64,000 nt of DNA from Phytophthora sp. 'mugwort'. Lineage: Eukaryota > Oomycota > Peronosporomycetes > Peronosporales > Peronosporaceae. Position 1 is the stretch's first letter; each line of letters begins with the position of its first letter. The stretch is from positions 3,250,001-3,314,000 of the forward strand of contig JAUCEF010000003.1 in assembly GCA_033558025.1 (NCBI GenBank), written 5' to 3'. The notes under the pieces are model-generated. The model ran no database searches and was not told the DNA's origin. It saw only the letters and a list, made by a program, of their open reading frames with translations. Position numbers and translations under genes: made by a program. Below, one piece after another: positions 63,703 to 64,000 of the stretch.

Positions 63703-64000
63703 GTGGTGAGGACGCCTCGTGAGGCAAGGGGTGATGCAGGCGAAGGCACATCTGCCTATTCGCGACCGGCTGAATCGATTAATGAGGAATGGGTGGACTC
63801 TTCCAACGAGACGTCGAGAAGTCCGAGTACCAACAAGTCGCAGTCGAAGCAGAGCCGCTCGGAAGATCGACGCATTCGCGGCGTACGCAAAACGAAGCTG
63901 AGGAAAACCATGAAGTCGAAGTGCACGTAGCCCCGCTTAATCGGAGGGAGTTTGAGTCTTGGGAGGATTTAGAGGCCTATCTGGAGGAGTATACGCAGCG
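63703..64000 (+). CDS. Start of a possible MULE/SWIM-type transposase gene, cut by the window edge
   Basis: A charged, Ser/Arg-rich coding stretch leads, in the frame open at the edge, to EVEVHVAPLNRREFESWEDL and then EAYLEEYTQR (about 63912-64000). The pattern REFESWEDLEAYLEEY resembles the N-terminal part of oomycete MULE-type or SWIM-zinc-finger proteins, but the diagnostic domains lie outside the window. A palindrome-like GGTGAAAACCGGG/TCAGTTTTCAACC is at about 63549-63575. Confidence 0.35.

Overview
The window looks like a gene-sparse, repeat-rich stretch of an oomycete nuclear genome, most likely Phytophthora or a close relative. The evidence is a Crinkler (CRN) effector remnant with an LFLAK-type motif, an unusual PH/EF-hand/pyrophosphatase fusion, oomycete-style initiator motifs upstream of two intact genes (TCATTCCTCGATTTG and GCTCATTCCTGTTTTC), short GTRNGT..AG introns, and Gypsy, Copia, hAT, Harbinger, pogo and Tc1/mariner relics of oomycete type. 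The species cannot be fixed from the sequence alone. No rRNA, tRNA or CRISPR array was recognised.

Layout. 1-1.7 kb: a broken hAT transposase. 2.2-8.1 kb: a minus-strand tandem array of a multi-pass membrane protein family, with one intact copy (613 aa) and at least three decayed ones. 9.4-10.7 kb: a Harbinger/PIF nuclease pseudogene that keeps two introns. 10.8-12.6 kb: a CRN effector pseudogene with nuclease-like and kinase-like C-terminal parts. 13.0-28.8 kb: an AT-rich, degraded but nearly complete integrated Polinton/Maverick-like DNA virus. 29.4-30.3 kb: one more copy of the membrane family in the same orientation, so the CRN and virus block seems to split that array.

32-36.4 kb holds two intact housekeeping or signalling genes: a PH-EF hand-inorganic pyrophosphatase and a PIP kinase. 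37.5-39.2 kb is a pogo-like transposon with exact ends. 39.4-42.4 kb is a Tc1/mariner-like element. 43.3-44.4 kb is an intact mitochondrial carrier with one intron. 44.8-48.5 kb is a tandem pair of APC permeases, the first dead and the second intact. 48.8-58.5 kb is nested retroelement debris: a hAT 3' end, a minus-strand Gypsy gag/retropepsin fused in frame to a Copia reverse transcriptase, a small two-part mitochondrial insertion, and a plus-strand Copia. 59.6-60.3 kb is a Myb-repeat gene with a damaged third repeat. The right end holds a non-autonomous element with long inverted repeats and the start of a possible MULE-type gene.

The most exciting content is the virus-like element. It carries a protein-primed type DNA polymerase B with an HNH-type zinc domain between its N-terminal part and palm, an rve integrase with a C-terminal chromodomain, an FtsK/HerA-type packaging ATPase, an adenain-like cysteine protease, a penton-like minor capsid protein, a double-jelly-roll-type major capsid protein, a fibre-like repeat protein, a GIY-YIG nuclease and several unassigned proteins. 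Most genes have frameshifts or stops, and the integrase appears to have lost its catalytic glutamate block, so this copy is a fossil. Three small reading frames remain intact.
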